Positions 55,494 through 58,241 of a stretch of DNA of 58,241 nt are shown piece by piece. Source of the DNA: Elusimicrobiota bacterium (GTDB taxonomy: Bacteria; Elusimicrobiota; Elusimicrobia; UBA1565; JACRDR01). The stretch covers positions 1 to 58,241 of the forward strand of contig JAPLKK010000119.1 in NCBI GenBank assembly GCA_026388115.1, written 5' to 3'. The notes below the pieces were generated by a model. That model was not told the origin of the DNA. It ran no database searches and saw only the letters and a program-made list of their open reading frames with translations. Made by a program: the position numbers and the translations under genes. The first letter of the stretch is position 1; every line of letters begins with the position of its first letter.

Positions 55494-55531
55494 CCCCCCA
55501 CCCCCACAAGCGGGGAGGGAGAATTTTGTAG
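55494..55531 (-). repeat. Dispersed GC-rich hairpin element, copy 5 (internally shortened)
   Basis: ccccccacccccacaagcggggagggaga, between divergent genes. Confidence 0.65.
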
Positions 55532-55541
55532 ACTGCAACGA

Positions 55542-56603
55542 ATGAAGGCCCTGCTCCTCATCGGGGGGAAAGGAACGCGGCTGAGGCCTTTCACTTGCCG
55601 CACCCCGAAGCCGTTGCTGCCGGTGCTCAACCGGCCCTTCGTCGAGTACCAGCTTGATATCCTCAAGCGCCACGGGATCCGCGAGGCGATCCTGTGCACC
55701 GCCTACCGCACGGGCGATTTCCGCCGCGCGCTGTCGAACGGGCATTCGAGCGGCGTCGCCCTGCGCTTCCTGCAGGAGCGCGTCCCGTTGGGCACCGGCG
55801 GCGCCGTCCGCAACGCGCAGGGCCTCGACGACGACACCCTGCTCGTCTTGAACGGGGACGTGCTCAACACCCTCGATGTCGGCGCGTTCCTGCGCGCGCA
55901 CAGGCGGGCCCGGACGGAAGCGTCCATCGCGCTGACGCGCGTCAAGGACCCGACGCTCTACGGCTTGGTCGAGACGGGCGCCGACGGCTTGGTCAAGCGC
56001 TTCCTCGAGAAGCCCTCGTGGGACGAGATCACCTGCAACACGATCAACGCGGGCGCCTACCTTTTCGAGCCGAGCGCCGTAGCCCTGATCCCGCCGGGCG
56101 TGCCGTATTCGCTCGAGCGCGGGCTCTTCCCGTCGCTGCTCCATCGGGGCCGGCGCGTGCTCGGCTACGTCACTCCCGGCTATTGGATGGACATCGGCAC
56201 GGTGGAGAAGTACCTCCAGGTGCATCTCGATATCCTCGGCGGGGCGACGCCGTTCCGCCCCGCGGGGCTCAAGCGCCGCGGAGCCTTCTGGCTCGGCGCC
56301 GGCGCCCGCCTCGGCCGCGAGACGGCCCATGAGGGCGCGGGGACCGTGGCGCTCGGGGCGCGCGCCTCGGTGGGCGATTTCGCCCGCCTGGCCGGCTCGG
56401 TCTCGCTGGGGGCCGACGTCGTCGTCGGCCGCGGCGCCTCGCTGGAGGACTGCGTCGTCTTGGACGGCGCGCGCATCGGCGACGGCGCGCGGCTGGAGCG
56501 CTGCGTGGTCGGCCGCCGCTGCCGGATCGGGCACCACGCTTCCATCGGCGCCGGCCGCGCTCTCGGAGACGGCTCGAGCCTCACCCCTTTCAGCCAGCTA
56601 TGA
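55542..56603 (+). CDS. NDP-sugar pyrophosphorylase (mannose-1-phosphate guanylyltransferase-like) with hexapeptide-like C-terminus
   Basis: KALLLIGGKGTRLRPFTCRTPKPLLPVLNRPFVEYQL, LLVLNGDVLNTLDVGAFLRAHR, TINAGAYLFEPSAVALIP, C-terminal repeated small/hydrophobic pattern. Confidence 0.92.
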   Translation: MKALLLIGGKGTRLRPFTCRTPKPLLPVLNRPFVEYQLDILKRHGIREAILCTAYRTGDFRRALSNGHSSGVALRFLQERVPLGTGGAVRNAQGLDDDTLLVLNGDVLNTLDVGAFLRAHRRARTEASIALTRVKDPTLYGLVETGADGLVKRFLEKPSWDEITCNTINAGAYLFEPSAVALIPPGVPYSLERGLFPSLLHRGRRVLGYVTPGYWMDIGTVEKYLQVHLDILGGATPFRPAGLKRRGAFWLGAGARLGRETAHEGAGTVALGARASVGDFARLAGSVSLGADVVVGRGASLEDCVVLDGARIGDGARLERCVVGRRCRIGHHASIGAGRALGDGSSLTPFSQL

Positions 56604-56938
56604 ACAAGCCGAAGCGAGTGGAGAAGCCGTGGGGCTACGAGCTCTGGTGGGCGCACGCCAAGCGCTACGTGGGCAAGCTCATCGTCATCAACAAGGGCGA
56701 ACGGCTGAGCCTCCAGTACCATAAGAAGAAGCATGAGACGATCCACATCCTGCGCGGGCGCCTCCGGCTGCGATTCGGCCGCCGCCGGCTCAGCCTCGCG
56801 CCGGGGTCCTCGATGCCGATCCCGCCGCGGACCGTCCACCGCTTCGAGGCGCCTTTCGGGCGCGTCACCTTGCTCGAGGCGTCCACGCCGGAGGTCTGGG
56901 ACGTGGTACGCCTGCAGGACGATTATCACCGGGAGTGA
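56600..56938 (+). CDS. Cupin, mannose-6-phosphate isomerase type II-like
   Basis: VEKPWGYELWWAHAKRYVGKLIVINKGERLSLQYHKKKHETIHILRGRLRL, PPRTVHRFEAP. Confidence 0.9.
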   Translation: MNKPKRVEKPWGYELWWAHAKRYVGKLIVINKGERLSLQYHKKKHETIHILRGRLRLRFGRRRLSLAPGSSMPIPPRTVHRFEAPFGRVTLLEASTPEVWDVVRLQDDYHRE

Positions 56939-56940
56939 AC

Positions 56941-58241
<1,301 letters not shown>

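Overview
The window is almost entirely one very large surface-polysaccharide / nucleotide-sugar biosynthesis locus (about 50 genes) from a GC-rich bacterium whose taxon I cannot establish from sequence alone. It holds many glycosyltransferases (GT2, GT4, GT9, GT-C-like), sugar-nucleotide SDRs, three DegT/DnrJ-type aminotransferases, sugar nucleotidyltransferases, several methyltransferases, two SPASM radical SAM proteins, a Wzx-like flippase, a polyprenyl glycosylphosphotransferase, KpsF and GDP-mannose supply genes. I saw no rRNA, tRNA, CRISPR array or transposase. Best candidates for an undescribed system: (i) a tightly overlapping minus-strand operon (11705->4559) combining an HpcH/HpaI aldolase, a KdsB-like cytidylyltransferase with a changed substrate-pocket motif, a Gfo/Idh oxidoreductase, an SDR, a dehydroquinate-synthase-like cyclase and a 2-hydroxyacid dehydrogenase, which looks like a pathway to an unusual CMP-activated sugar acid or carbocycle; (ii) a plus-strand nonulosonate-like operon (19945->26240) combining NeuB/PseG/NeuA homologues with a PIG-L deacetylase, a radical SAM enzyme and WbqC; (iii) a CBS-pair/SDR fusion protein. 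Other structure: a dispersed GC-rich hairpin element, some copies with G-quadruplex potential, that has entered CDS ends; a palindromic operator overlapping the start of an EPS-type MarR regulator; repeated -10-like hexamers 4-15 nt before start codons (leaderless or short-leader architecture); and about seven ORF lesions (frameshifts or short internal deletions), which may be decay or assembly error.
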